From assembly GCA_035236585.1 (NCBI GenBank), contig CP141128.1, positions 28,115,618 to 28,179,617 of the forward strand: a stretch of 64,000 nucleotides of DNA, in the 5' to 3' direction. This document shows, piece by piece, positions 12,829 through 24,860 of the stretch. The notes under the pieces are model-generated. The model was not told the DNA's origin, did no database searches, and saw only the letters and a list, made by a program, of their open reading frames with translations. Both the position numbers and the translations under genes were made by a program. This stretch comes from Warburgia ugandensis. Its lineage: Eukaryota; Streptophyta; Magnoliopsida; Canellales; Canellaceae. The first letter of the stretch is position 1, and every line of letters begins with the position of its first letter.

Positions 12829-12836
12829 TTTATATA
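12829..12836 (-). promoter_or_regulatory. TATA box of the family A LTR
   Basis: TATATAAA on the minus strand, about 400 bp inside the LTR 5' end (13239). A start site would be expected some 30 bp further left, near 12800. Position and sequence fit an LTR promoter; activity is unknown. Confidence 0.5.
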
Positions 12837-15529
12837 TAAATTGAACATTGGACTATTATAGCTATTGTGCATTCTGGTTTTCCCAAAATTTGGTGTCTAC
12901 TTCTCCCTGATCTCCCAAAAAACAAAGAGCTTTATTTAGGCTCTTCGTGCTAAGTGAGATGATCGGGTTGGATCTCTGATCAGAGCCACTATCTTCTCCG
13001 ATGAAGACCTGCTAACTCTAGCCACCCACAACATTTGTCCTCCTTTCTAGCCACCCATTGCGATGGTTGTGGATACCTAGCACTGTCCCATTTAATGTCG
13101 ACTCTCATAGGGTTACTAAATCATCCTATGAGTAGCTCCATGATGCATACTCCTAAAACAGAACCCTAGATAAGGGTGGTATCTAGTTAGAGGTCAGGGG
13201 TCAATTTGTACCTCTTAACATTATGGCATGGGTCTTACAAATGCCCCATGAGTTAAGGACTCACAAATGCTCATACAGTTACCAAATCATAGAAGCCAAA
13301 ACTTGAAAAAAAAATAAAGATGCAACTTACTCATTTATTAAATCACATATGATTCATATCAAAACTCCTTTCTATCACCAAGATGAAATAATTTTCATGT
13401 CCATGCCAAAAACTAGGTCAATGCAATGTTGTATTGCCTTTCACATTTCTTTTCAGTTCAACACCAGAGTCATCTTAGATGCTTCCTTTTACCATGGACA
13501 TTCCTTTTCAATACTTTTCTATAAAATTCATTTCAAAACTTTTCAAGGGCATGGATCCTTCAATGACATAGTCAACTTTAGTAAAAGTATAGTTTTGAAT
13601 GAGTTTTCACATAGCAGATTTATCAATCCCTAGTATTCACATGATGTCCACAATGTTACTCACCATGATACTCCATTTCATTCTTAGAGCATCAAAATAT
13701 AATTTCTAATGTTCTTAAATAGCATAAATAAAATATTATAACATGTAAAATATGCATCGAATATATAGAACATTCTATAGTATTACTATGGCATACATTT
13801 CCATGGTTTCATCATAGCATTCAAGTACATATGCATAATATTGGCCTATCATGGCATTTCATTGGCATCTCATTCTCATGGTTCCTTGTATAGAATTTAT
13901 ACAAGAAAAACTTGTTAATGTATATGTTACCCTTTAGACTTTCCCATGACCCTTAACATGGCATCAAAGAACATTCCATAGCTTCACACAAATTTTTTTA
14001 AGTCATTTAAGAAAATCCCTAGCCTCATTATGTCATTAGTGTGTCCTTCCCTAGGCATTCTGAGTGCGCATGGTTACTTGTTTACATTAAGTAGCATTCT
14101 TTAGTTCCATGTGCGACTTAGGGTCTTTTGGTTCACTTTCTCTGGAATTCATGTTCTTAGTCATATATCTTCATTTTTCATCTTTAGAAAATTGTTTAGA
14201 TTCACATTTCCAATTTTTAATCCAATCTTCAAAGGTCCATAAGATACATGTGTCACCTAGGCTCAATCTCAGCACAAAGTGGCATAGGGTTCTATGTACA
14301 TGTCTACCTAGTTTGAGTGAGATATTCATATATTATCAAGGCTCCCTCTTAACATTCTTCTTACTGATGTTATCATTAGTTAATTTACACATTTCCCATC
14401 AAAGTGCACACTCCAATTGATACCATGGCAGTGAACTATATTGACACCATACTCAGTGGCTTTCTATCTCACTTCCATAGCACTTTTGATTGCATCTTCA
14501 CATAGTGCCCTAGGAAAGGCCTTATGGTCCAATATCTATACTATATCCTTACTGTTTAAGCTTTATTCATATCAAAATGTCAATCAATAACTTTTACAAA
14601 CTATGTGGCACTTCGACTGGTTTTTTCATTCATGGACATATGGCAGTTCATCTGTCCCTAAGAGCTTCCCCGTTTCACCTTAAGAGGGTTTTAGCTTAGG
14701 AATCTTATATTCCTCCATTACTGGATTTTATTAGAGTAATGAGTGTGCTTATGTTTATTCAAATTTCCATGTTTCAAACGCCTTTAAACACTTCCAAAAA
14801 TATTGGATTTATGGGTATCATATTTTTTGTAGCAAATACAAAAAATAGTCCAATAAAAGTTTGCTCAAAATGCATTGGTTCCCTACTATTTTAATTTAGA
14901 AATACCCCAAACTATAGGAGGTTTAATCCACCAATCATAGCCTTAGATCTGGTCATTTTCCTTGATTTAAAGCTTGGCTAAACCTAAAACTTTTACACTT
15001 TTCATTATAGTGAGTTTGATGTATGTTATTCAAAGATATTTTCACTCCATCCTTATACATGGTCGTAACCCCTTAATTTCATAAATCTAATGACAATCTG
15101 CCCTCCAAAGCCATACCATGGCAGCATGCTATCGGATCCCATACTCAGTTTTCTAGCACACTTTGGTGTACAAACTCTTCAACAATTTATAAATATAATG
15201 GAATTTTCATTCTTCTCCCTAGTTCTTGTACACACTTAATCCAAAATGTCTCTTATTTTTTTTATTCCAGTCATAGTTCAACTTTCCTTCAAGTCATATC
15301 ATGCCTTGGGCACATATAGTCACCCATAACGCTATGGTTTAACCTCTAAATAATATGTTTCAAAAGTCAAGAATTCAAGTAGAATCTAGGTGGCAATTTG
15401 AATGTGTGTGTATTATTGATTTATGAAGTGTATTCAAACTGTGAAATACAGGTTTGTTTTTTCCATAGCTATTGTCCTTTAATTCCTCATTTATGGAATT
15501 TTTCCACTACTATTTTCCACATAGTACAT

Positions 15530-16130
15530 AGAAAACAGTTTCTATATATGGCTATATTCCAAGGTAGTTTCACATAGATTGTCATCATCTAACCCATTCA
15601 TTTTCAAGATTAGTCATTAAGGATTTAAACTACACAAGAATCTTTAGAAAAACCTTTCAATTGGTCATTCATTTTAAAGCATGTTCTAGTCCAATTTCTG
15701 GGCCCCCAGTCTAGACTCTATACATAGAAAACAATCCCTATTTTAGGCTATAATTCAAGATGGTTTCAAATGGATTTCAATCATCCAACCCATTCATTTT
15801 AAGACAAATCATTAAGGATTCAAACCATGTAAAAAGAAAAAAAAAAATCTATAAAATGATCTAGTTTAGTTCTTGTGCCCCAAACTAAGCTCAGTACACA
15901 GAAAAATAGTTTCTATTTGGGGCTGTAATTCAAGACATATTCACAGAGATTGCCACCATCTCACCCATTCATTTTCAAACTCACTCATTAAGATTCAAAA
16001 TATACAAAGATTTCCAGAACACTCATTCATTTGATTTTGCAATGCAAAGCATGATCTCACCCAATTTCCTCTGCCCCAACTAGCACACAACAAAATAGTT
16101 TCTATAGCTTACTCCAACTAAAATCTATTA
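15530..16130. repeat. Degenerate ~190-bp tandem repeat, three to four copies
   Basis: Copies begin near 15530, 15727, 15901 and 16090 at 'AGAAAACAGTTTCTAT'-like words. Each continues with 'GGCTATAATTCAAG'-like and 'ACCCATTCATTTTCAA'-like words, then an 'ATTAAGGATTCAAA'-like word. The spacings are about 197, 174 and 189 bp. The last copy is partial. Repeats of this size just upstream of a possible promoter resemble the subrepeats of some LTR U3 regions. Confidence 0.75.
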
Positions 16131-16433
16131 TCTTATTAATCCAATCTAAAGGTCATTCATGCTTGATGAAATCATGCCATGACATGCTAAAATGTTTAGC
16201 AAGAATCTTAATTCAAAAGTTGTAAAAGAAGGTAGTTTTTAGCCATTCATGCATCACTCATCGACATGTTCAACTGTCCATGGAAAACATGTTCCATGAA
16301 TCCTTTTCTATACAAAGTAAAGCATGGTCTAGTTACGGAAGGTCCAAGTGACCCCCCACCTCTTAGAGATTCCTCTAATTTTCCATATTTTGATGACTTA
16401 TTTGCCACTCTCAGTGTTGAAGTTCCATCTGGG

Positions 16434-16441
16434 TATTTAAA
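16434..16441 (+). promoter_or_regulatory. Possible TATA box with pyrimidine-rich leader
   Basis: TATTTAAA is followed about 30 bp later by TTCTACTCAACC and then by a long CT-rich stretch, the arrangement of a plant core promoter. No gene follows. It probably belongs to an LTR. Confidence 0.3.
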
Positions 16442-17346
16442 ATTTCTAGTAGTGGGTGCTAAGTTCTACTCAACCCAAAACCACCTCCTTCTCTCCTCAA
16501 CTTCTCCTCTTCTCCTTCCACAATCTTCCCAACTACAGTAGATCTCTTCCCCCTAGTTTTTTCCTAAGGTTTTCTTAGGTTCTCTCTAGTTTTTAATGGA
16601 GTGTCTTCTCTAGGTTTGGACTAGACAAATGAAACTCTGAGATGACATTATTGCCTCCCCATTTTGTCTCCTTTTTCCTTAACTTTTCTTGGACAACTGC
16701 TTGTCATGCATGTAGCCAATAGCTAAGTCCACTATCCAACTTTTTTGGCTGGTCCTGCATGCATACACAAGCCAGCCATCCAATCTCTCCTCTTACTATA
16801 TTAATCTCACTCTATTGCTTTTTCATCTTATAATGTTATACCTTGGCAAGATGCCTAGAATGCTTGGGGACCAGTAGCCATTCTTGGATTCACGTGGTGG
16901 TTTCATCTACCATGCATGTAATGGCCAGCCCACCTTGGTATGTTGTTAAATGCAAAACCTTCCCCCTATGCCGAGTTAAAATGAAATCCCTAATTTTCTT
17001 TATTTTTATGAATAAAAGGGTAAAATAGTAATTTTACCCATAACTAAGTTCTAAGATATCAATATTTAGAATGTACTCAAAAATACAATTCCAACTCCAT
17101 TAAGTATTCTCAATTCCAAGGTTAGGAGAATAAAATGGATTTTTCTCCATAAAAGGGTAAAATGGTCCTTTTACACTGTGGGGCCCACAAACGAATCCAA
17201 CGACTAGAAAACATGTAATGACTTGTCAAACCATGGCCAGTTGCTAGTGGAAAAGGAGGTGGTAGTGGAGGATCCAATGTTAATTTAATATTTAAAAGAA
17301 TTAAAACATAATTATTACAAAGTAATTATGAAAAATGCAAAACACC

Positions 17347-17354
17347 TATAAATA
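17347..17354 (+). promoter_or_regulatory. TATA box of the 5' LTR
   Basis: TATAAATA in the context CACCTATAAATACC. It is identical in the 3' LTR at 26895-26902, so it is preserved in both copies and is the likely element promoter. Confidence 0.7.
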
Positions 17355-20300
17355 CCCCTCCAAAAATCCTGCAAAAATGTTCATTGAAATTCCCAAAAAA
17401 TCATCTTGCTTACTTTGAGAAACCAGATCTAGATTCCACCCAAAATTCCAAAACACCCAAAAATCTACCTTCTTGCACTTTCTCTCTCTTCTCTCTAATT
17501 GGAACAAGATACCTAAATTCAATTAGGCACTCTGTTCCAAATTGAATCTTACAAATCTCACCATCCAACAATCCTATACTATCTTATCTACAAAACCCCC
17601 AAATCAATTTCAAGATCCAATAGTGCAATCAATGAAAAAATCACAAAATAAGGGACTATTGGGCCACCTTATCATCAAAGAGTATTTATTCCAAATTGGG
17701 CTTCAAATCTTTGTGTTTTCTCCAATCAAGTAGGTGGAACCACTTCTTATACTTATTCAATGATGCTTTATGTAATTTTTATTTTTTTGTAATTAGTTTT
17801 AGGTTAAAACATATAAAAATAAAATAAGGACTAGAACCCTTAAATTCTAGATGATGGAGTGCTCAGATGGAAAATTTGAGCCTCCAATCGATCTAGAAGG
17901 GTCCGAAACTACTAGGGTAGAAGTTTCATGAAATTTTATAGAGTTTTAACCTTTGATTGAAGAGGATTGATTGGATCGTTCAAAACAGACTATCTGATCT
18001 CCAAATCAAATCGGGATTTGTGGGAAGCGATGTGAAACCATGTACGGAGACATGCCCTATGGCAGTGTCTCTACGATCACGTCGCGTGCGACGTAATCCC
18101 GACGGGACGACTGTGCAATAGTACTAGTCCCAGGGGATCGTGTCACGCTTGCATTCCAGTGACGGGAGCATGCCGACCATTCTGCCTGACCCGGTCCGCC
18201 CAATCAGGACCGTCCATTCTACTGGACCCAAATCAAATCTGGACCTAGGAACAACTGTGAACTTCACAGTTCAATTATGGAGTCATTTGAACTCCAAATT
18301 GAGATTTGAAAGAAGCTATGGAAAGCTTATATTGTCTACTTTCTTTTAAAAACATAATATTGATAAAAACATTCTAAAAACTTTCTGTTTTCAAGAATTA
18401 AGTTTGTAATTTTCATGATCTTCAAGATTTGAGATGATTAGATCTTGGGAATATGAATTACTGAATGATGTAATGTTGAAATCAAGTTACATCCATGATT
18501 GATTTGGACAGGTTTAAGATAAATTGAAGGATCTACCCTTTATGGTAGAAAACCCTAAAAGTACAAAGGGACCCACTTGGTCAATAAGTTCAAGTATGAT
18601 TAGACTCTTAGGATGGATTGAATGAATGATATTATGATGGAATCCATTGAGATCATGGATTGAATATAACAAAAACAAGTTCATTAGATCTTTAGATCTT
18701 AATGGAGTAAAAGCCCTAAAATTAATTACAACCCTTGTTTAAAAGGAAAAGATCTAAGATCTAATGGTTGGATCATAAGTAAAGGTTTCTAATAATCTTA
18801 ATCTAATTAGTTTCATTGTCTTTTATTTGATAATAGTATTGTAAATGTGACTAATGTTATAAAGCATGATAGTTCTTAAATTTTAGCATGCTATGTTCTA
18901 TGTGTTATTAGATTATTATAGTTTAATAGATTTAATTATCTTAGGACCATGTGGGTATGATTTCATGCAATTGTAACTTAGGACCACGCTAGGATTTTAT
19001 GTTAGATTAGACTATGGTATGAGATGGTACCTTAGGACCATGATAGTTTAATTTGAGTTTATAAGATAAAGTACATTAGTTAGAAATCATGCTAGTATAA
19101 TCTTAAGTATCTTGTACCATTATCATTAGGTTGTTAGATTATGTAGTTTCATGCTTTAAAGTTATAATTCATTTATGGTTAAATTTTATTAGATTTAATT
19201 GTTAAAGTAGTTATGAGATAAAGAGCATAAAACACCAAAAATGGAATCTAATGAGAAAGTATAGTTTCATGATACAAATAAGAGTGAATTAGTTGACTTG
19301 TACTTAATTAGTAAGGACTATAGTTAGTAAGACAATATAAGGATTATCAAATCCTTCGCCTAAACTAAGAGAATAATAAACCCCATAAATGATATTTTAA
19401 ATGTTCATGGACTTAATTAAAATCAATCAAAAAGAGTAATTAGGGTTAACATGCTCATAGAAACCTTATGAAAGGTTGAGCTAAGGTAACTCTTGTGAAT
19501 GTCGAACATGGTGGTTAAGGGGGTTTTCTAATAGAGCCTCGATCTTCTCCTACCTTTCATTGATGTTTATGAGGTCTAAATACCTCCTTACATGAGGATT
19601 GAAGTAACCACTTTGTGTTCACTCATTCAGCTAGTAAGCCTTAGCCAATTGGAAATAAGACGAGCAGTCTAGACTCAGGCTGAAATAAGTTATCTTCAAC
19701 CGGTAAAACATTAACTGGTTGAATAATAATAATAAGAGCATAAAAGGTTAGTAAATTATCTAACCCTAATAAAAATTGTAAGTAAGATAAGGATGATCAA
19801 ACAAGATCCATTGGATCTTGAATGATCAAGAACAATAAAAAGAAATAAATACTTCTTGATGATATATATATATATATATATATATTTCTTGCAACTTAGA
19901 TCAAGTAGAAGATCTTAGATCAAATAGAAGATCTGAACCCTTGATCAAATATGATTCAAGGAAGAGAACCGAAATCATCCTCCTTAGGGATGATCAAACA
20001 AGTAAACTTAGATCAAAGGAGAACCAGATGATAGAAGGTCTAAGTTCTTGATCTTTATCAACAAGTATAAATTGTTGATCAAAGGATCTATGAAAGATCA
20101 AGATCTAAGAAAGGAATACACAAAGACATAGAATAGAAAATACTTAGATCTGAAAGATTAGAAGATCATTCTAATCATTAGATCTATTGATCAATAGGAT
20201 AGACACTATCTGAGGAAGATCGATCATGGTAGGACAAAAGATCTAGGTCTTTTATATCAAAGGAGAAGATTAGACAAAGAATAAAGATAGGATTATTCAA

Positions 20301-21297
20301 ATTGTATATGTATTAATAATATGTATGGATTTATAGATTTCATACACCAGTTAGGATCATGGAGGATTTGAAGAGATGGATCACTACTTGAAGGTAGGAG
20401 GATTTTATGAATGCATCTACATGGGATGTACATGTTGAATACATGACCTTATGTTGACAAGTGTAATGTTAATACTTGTATTAAATCCCCTAAAACCCTT
20501 ATGATCCAACCAAACATATATGAAATGGTTAAGTTAAAATTGAGGACTAGACTCTGAGTGAATATGGAACTAGAAGATATTCCAGCCCTAAGTAAACAGA
20601 CAGATTGTCTGATACGCATAAAACCTATTTTACATATAAGCATGGAGACTTGTGGTTTTGTTTTAAATAGGTATAACCTTGGGGATGCTATGCTAGGGGA
20701 GTTATAAGGATTTGGCCACCCGCTTCCTGAAATTTGATGAATTGAAGATAAATTGCCCTATGAGAGGCTAAAAGTCGGGTGGGGCAATTGTGGGAAGGCC
20801 ACCACTATGAAAGTCTTGTCTTCCTATATGGGCAATGAGACAATATTTTCCATTGTGGTATCAGTGATGAACAGGGTAGTTATCTGAGCGCACTAGTACA
20901 AATCAAACTACAGCATGGTAGTCCTTTGATTATTTTGCACTATGATGCATATGAGATAGGCATAGTGAAATGCCTTATGTTTTAGCATGATGAAATGCCA
21001 AGTAATTGTATATTACCAGTATTTCCCAAGAAGGGAAATTTCCAGTATAGGACTAGCTGAAATACTAATTTCTCATAGTGGAAAGAATTGATCAACTTAG
21101 TTGGGAATGATATTTGACTACTTCCATAAATTTGATGGATTTGTCCATGTAGAGTATGTATGTATAGAGATGCACATATATTACAAAGTAACGAGTTAGA
21201 TACATGAGTATATTTATGGATAATGGGATTATGAAATATTAGAATTATACTGTCAATTATTATGCTCCTTCATTCCCCTACCAACCACAGCTTGCTA

Positions 21298-21331
21298 AGA
21301 TATTATAAATGTTTCAATGTTTACAATATCT
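21298..21331 (+). other. LTR stem-loop (chromovirus 5' LTR)
   Basis: AGATATTATAAA pairs with TTTACAATATCT, with one mismatch, across a 10-nt loop. GCTTGCTA lies just upstream. It is the counterpart of 30645-30678 and about 410 bp before the LTR end. Confidence 0.75.
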
Positions 21332-21745
21332 CAAATATAGAGAAGGAGAGTTAGGAGCTCAAGACTGTAGAAGACTTGAAGAGAATAATCAGTAAGGTAT
21401 AGCCCTTGAAGACATGTATTTTGTTTTGTTTGAGAGTATTGTATTATAATAAAAGTTTCATTGTATGGTGAGCTTTGAGTTTTGGATTATGTAATTTGGA
21501 CAAGTATTGTAATGGAATTGTGTTCTATTGTGAACCACTAGATGGACTTTGAAATTTAATAATAATATATTCCTTCGTTGTACAAAAATTCTACTTATGT
21601 TATGTATGAAGTGATGACTTGGGTTTTTCAAAACAAGTTCTAAAGAAAAGAATTTCCATTGCTATGTTTTGCAAAAAAAATTTACTACGCCCTACCTTTG
21701 AAAATATATTACAAAATATGTTATAAAAACTCGGGTCGTCATAGT

Positions 21746-21757
21746 TGCTATTAGAGC
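21746..21757 (+). other. Primer-binding site, initiator tRNA-Met type
   Basis: TGCTATTAGAGC starts 2 bp after the LTR end. It differs at two positions from the TGGTATCAGAGC complement of tRNA-Met used by most plant gypsy elements. It fixes the LTR end at 21743. Confidence 0.85.
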
Positions 21758-21874
21758 CATTCATTAAGTCATGGTACAATACAAATATGTCCAAAGGAGA
21801 GATGATAATCTAATTTTAGATTAAGATAGAAGTAATTGTATAGAATATTGATAGAATTTTTGGTTTATGAGTAG

Positions 21875-23011
21875 ATTCCATCAAAGAGAGTCACAAGGCG
21901 GACTGCTCAAAATATTCCATAAGATAATATGGAGAGATTAACCGTGAATAATGTGGAAGAGATGGTAACAAGGGTATTGAGGAACCTTCTTCCTCATATT
22001 CAACAAACTCAAAGTTCATCACCTCCTGTAGAAATACTAAGTACACAGGCTCAAGCTTAGCCTGAAGTGAGACACAATGCACCAACACCAATACCAGCTA
22101 CTCCCACACTAGTATAGAGGCAATCTTCCCTTGTACCAAGTGAAGAAGTTAGAAAGTCTTCATTAGCACCAGAAAAAGTTGACAAAATGATGGAGAGATT
22201 TCAAAAGATAGCTACATTGTATAATGGCAAGGGTGAATCTAAGAAGGCTGAGGAATGGGTGTATGAAGTAGAAAGGACTTTCAGTGCTCTACGTACTCCT
22301 CTAGAGTTGAAGGTGAAATTTGTCACCTATCTATTAAAACAAGAAGCTGCATTTTGGTGGAGATCAGCTAACAACACCTTCTTCTCAAATTTTGAAGTTA
22401 CTAAATGGGAGGAATTTAAAGAAGTCTTTAACCACAAATATTTCCCTCATCATGTACAAGCAAGAAAGCTAATAGAGTTTCTGGAACTAAGACAAGGGAA
22501 CATGTCAATGGTAGAGTACAATAACAACTTCATGCAGTTAAGGAGATTTACGACTCATGTGTGTAACACTGAAACACACACAATGAATCAATTCATTGAA
22601 GGGCCGCACTTAGGGTTGAAAATAAAGGTACTTAGCACTAAACCCATGACCTTAGTGGAATGTGTGAAAATGGCTTCCAAGTTTGAAGAAGAATACAAGA
22701 AGAGTCAAATCACCAAGTTTAGTGGAGGAGGAAACAATAACCCAAAGCCCTTCAAGAAGAATAAAAGACCTTGGAACAATTTTAAGCCCCAAAGAAATTA
22801 GAGGAACAATGCACCAGGACAAAATAGACTATCATGTCCAAGATGCAGAAAATTTCACCAAGGCAATATCTTCCTTAGACCTAGACAACAGCATCCACAA
22901 TGGTTTTCAATCAAGTGCCATAATTATGGGGAGAGTGGACACATCACCACCTATTGTCCCAAACCATTGGTGGTTAAGGAAGTAAAACCAGAAATTGCCC
23001 CTCGACACTAA
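21875..23011 (+). pseudogene. gag: Chromovirus gag with zinc-knuckle region
   Basis: Capsid-nucleocapsid precursor of the retrotransposon. The frame probably opened at 21875, where ATT stands at the expected start before 'PSKRVTRRTAQNIP'. It is cut by TAA 21920, TAG 22058 and TAG 22115, then open from 22187 to 22801. The open part has the plant retrotransposon gag core: 'AEEWVYEVERTFSAL', 'AAFWWRS', 'WEEFKEVFNHKYFP' and 'LRQGNMSMVEYNNNF', then a basic tail 'PFKKNKRPWNNFKPQ'. After the TAG at 22799 the frame continues into a CCHC knuckle at 22916-22957, whose second cysteine is Tyr (CHNYGESGHITTYC). TAA at 23009 ends it. The protease follows in the same frame. Confidence 0.9.
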
Positions 23012-23500
23012 GGGAGGGTCTTCGCCATCACTGAAGACTAGGCTAGACCATCTAATGCAGTGATTGAAGGTACATTACTTGTAGCTGACAACTATGCCAA
23101 AGTGCTGTTTGATTCTGAATCTACGAATTCCTTTATATCTTGCATATTTACATCTAATATACAACTGTTAGTGAAAAACTTGGGATTTAATCTAGATGTA
23201 ACAACTCCAATTGGAAAATAGTTAAATTACAAGAATACTTGCATAATGCACCTATAGAAGTATTGGGCAAAAGAATGGACATAGACCTCATTTTACTAAA
23301 CATGGTGGACTTTGACATCATACTGGGTATGGACTGGTAACAAAAATACTGGGTAGTTATGGACTGTCACAAGAACAAAATCATATTTAACATACCAGAT
23401 GAGGAAGTATTAGTGCTATACGGGAAACATAATGACTTAAACAAATCCATTATCTCAGCTATGAAGGCAGTCAAACATATGTCCGATGGGTGTTAGCCAT
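23012..23500 (+). pseudogene. pol: Chromovirus retropepsin
   Basis: Starts 'GRVFAITED', passes a TAG, then 'ARPSNAVIEGTLLV' and the active-site block 'VLFDSESTNSFIS'. The catalytic Asp codon is at 23111-23113, but the Gly of the D-S-G triad is Glu (GAA at 23117-23119), which should abolish activity. The frame shifts between 23220 and 23250. The second half, 'MDIDLILLNMVDFDIILGMDW' region, continues in another frame up to about 23340, where a TAA follows. The enzyme would cleave Gag-Pol; here it is clearly inactive. Confidence 0.88.
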
Positions 23501-24386
23501 TTCTAGCAACAGTAATTTCTTTAAATGTTGAACAGCCTAGGATAATAGAAATTGAAGTAGTGAAGGAATTCCAAGATGTTTTCCCAGAAGAACTACTAGG
23601 ATTACCCCCACATAGAGAAATTAAGTTTACCATTGAAGTAATTCCTAGTACAACTCCAATTTCTAAAGCACCTTATAGGATGGCCCCAGTAGAGTTGAAA
23701 GAGTTGAAAGGTCAGTTATAAGAATTGTTAGACAAAGGGTTTGAGCACCAGTAATATTTGTGAAGAAGGATGGGTTTATGAGATTGTGCATTGATTATAG
23801 AATGTTGGACAGTGTCACAGTGAAAAATAGGTATCCCTTACCTCCCATTAATGATCTCTTTGATCAACTCCAATCTGCTAAGGCCTTTTCCAAAATCAAC
23901 CTTAGATCAGGATATCAACAATTGCATATTAAGGATGATGATATCCCAAGTCAGCATTCAGAACTTGGTATGGGCATTACAAGTTTCCAGTCATGTCTTT
24001 TGGGCTGACCAATGCACCAGTAGTGTTAATGGATCTAATAAATAGAATCTTCAAGGAATTTTTGGATAAATTTGTGATTGTATTTATTGATGATATACTA
24101 ATTTACTCTACTAGTATCAAGGAACATCAAGAACACTTACGAATTGTAGTAAATACCCTCAAAACACATAAACTATTTAGTAAATTTAGTAAGTGTGAAT
24201 TCTAGTTAGAGAAGGTTAATTTCTTGGGTCATGTAATTTTCAAGAATGGAGTAGAAGTGGACCTCACCAAGGTTGAAGCAGTAATGAATTGGGAGAACCT
24301 AAATAATAATAGAAATACATAGTTTTCTTAGACTGGCAGGATACTACCATAGATTCATTCAAGGATTTTCCCATATAGCCCTTCCT
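23501..24386 (+). pseudogene. pol: Chromovirus reverse transcriptase
   Basis: RNA-dependent DNA polymerase domain in at least three frames. It enters with '[17 protein letters not shown]' (about 23560-23610) and '[14 protein letters not shown]'. A short stretch that normally separates 'KGF' from 'APV' is lost at about 23740. It continues '[16 protein letters not shown]', '[18 protein letters not shown]' and '[14 protein letters not shown]', shifts frame near 23950, then 'MSFGLTNAP' and the catalytic '[13 protein letters not shown]' (about 24080-24115), which is intact. After 'KFSKCEF' a stop replaces the usual Trp. 'VNFLGHVIFKNGVEVD' follows, then another shift near 24300 before '[15 protein letters not shown]'. 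Confidence 0.92.
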
Positions 24387-24860
24387 TTGACTTCATTGAC
24401 TAGAAAAGGGGTACAATTCACTTGGACAGAAGAATGTGAAAACAGTTTCCAAGAGCTAAAGAAGAGGTTAACTACATCACCAGTATTAACTTTTTCATCT
24501 AGAAGTGGGGGATATGAAATATACTGTGATGCTTCAAGCAAAGGGTTAGGAGGTGTGTTGATGCAAAATGAGAAGGTCATTGCTTATGCATCTAGACAAT
24601 TGAAGAAACATGAAATAAATTACCCAATACATGACCTAGAATTGGCAACTGTAGTTTTTGTATTGAAAAGTTGGAGACATTATTTGTATGGAGAAAAATT
24701 CAGCGTATTCATAGATCATAAAAGTCATAAATACATCTTCACTCAAGCTAATTTGAACATGAGACAAAGAAGATGGATGGAGTATATCAAAGACTATGAT
24801 TTTGTCATTCAATACCATCCTAGAAAAGTGAACGTAGTAGCTGATGCATTAAGTAGATAG
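24387..24860 (+). pseudogene. pol: Chromovirus RNase H domain
   Basis: The best-preserved enzyme of the element: 157 codons without interruption. It starts '[19 protein letters not shown]' (the RT-RNase H junction) and carries all four expected acidic residues: Asp in '[11 protein letters not shown]', Glu in '[10 protein letters not shown]', Asp in '[14 protein letters not shown]' and Asp in 'VADALSR'. The RNase H would remove the RNA strand of the RNA-DNA hybrid during replication. The frame ends at TAG right after ADALSR, where the polyprotein should continue into the integrase. The Met at 24387 is internal to the polyprotein, not a true start. Confidence 0.92.

Larger units (their letters stand above)
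9696..13239 (-). mobile_element. Family A LTR, minus strand, probably solo
   Basis: On the minus strand, the sequence starts TGTAAGACCC at 13239 and ends GAATGTCACA at 9696, giving 3.54 kb with proper TG...CA termini. The 9696-12830 part is the inverted counterpart of 1-2295. There is no primer-binding site on the left and no polypurine tract on the right, so it reads as a solo LTR. Flanking 5-mers (TGTCA and AATGC) do not match, so the duplication is lost or the ends are slightly off. It holds a TATA box (12829-12836) and the shared stem-loop (10252-10278). Open frames 9801-10007 and 10099-10290 are not genes; the second only translates the stem-loop region. Confidence 0.75.
13240..16972. 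other. Unassigned repetitive noncoding DNA inside the nest
   Basis: This is 3.7 kb between the family A LTR and the chromovirus. No protein family is recognisable; the open frames at 13349-13633, 14109-14420 and 16266-16541 lack any domain pattern. The segment contains ~190-bp tandem repeats (15530-16130). Further on, a TATTTAAA box is followed by a pyrimidine-rich leader (16470-16560), which suggests the U3-R part of a plus-strand LTR. It could be the interior of the outer element or a separate truncated LTR. It stops where the left chromovirus LTR begins to match its partner. Confidence 0.4.
16973..21743 (+). mobile_element. 5' LTR of the chromovirus, 5'-truncated
   Basis: Matches the 3' LTR from 'GAGTTAAAATG' (16973; partner near 26519) to the end GGGTCGTCATA (partner GGGTCATCACA). 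The first ~190 bp, TGTAACAACCCC onward, is missing, and unrelated DNA lies upstream. Relative to the partner it keeps two segments the 3' LTR has lost (about 50 bp near 19560-19612 and about 120 bp near 20395-20510) and has a longer TA run (19862-19885). A CpG-rich stretch lies at 18050-18200. The open frames here are not genes. Confidence 0.9.

Noticed and set aside
14109..14420. 103-codon frame in unassigned DNA
   Set aside because: Hydrophobic, with no family pattern, no homologous frame in the window and no supporting promoter close by.
16266..16541. 91-codon frame spanning the possible TATTTAAA promoter
   Set aside because: It overlaps the promoter-like sequence and the pyrimidine leader. 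More likely chance than coding.
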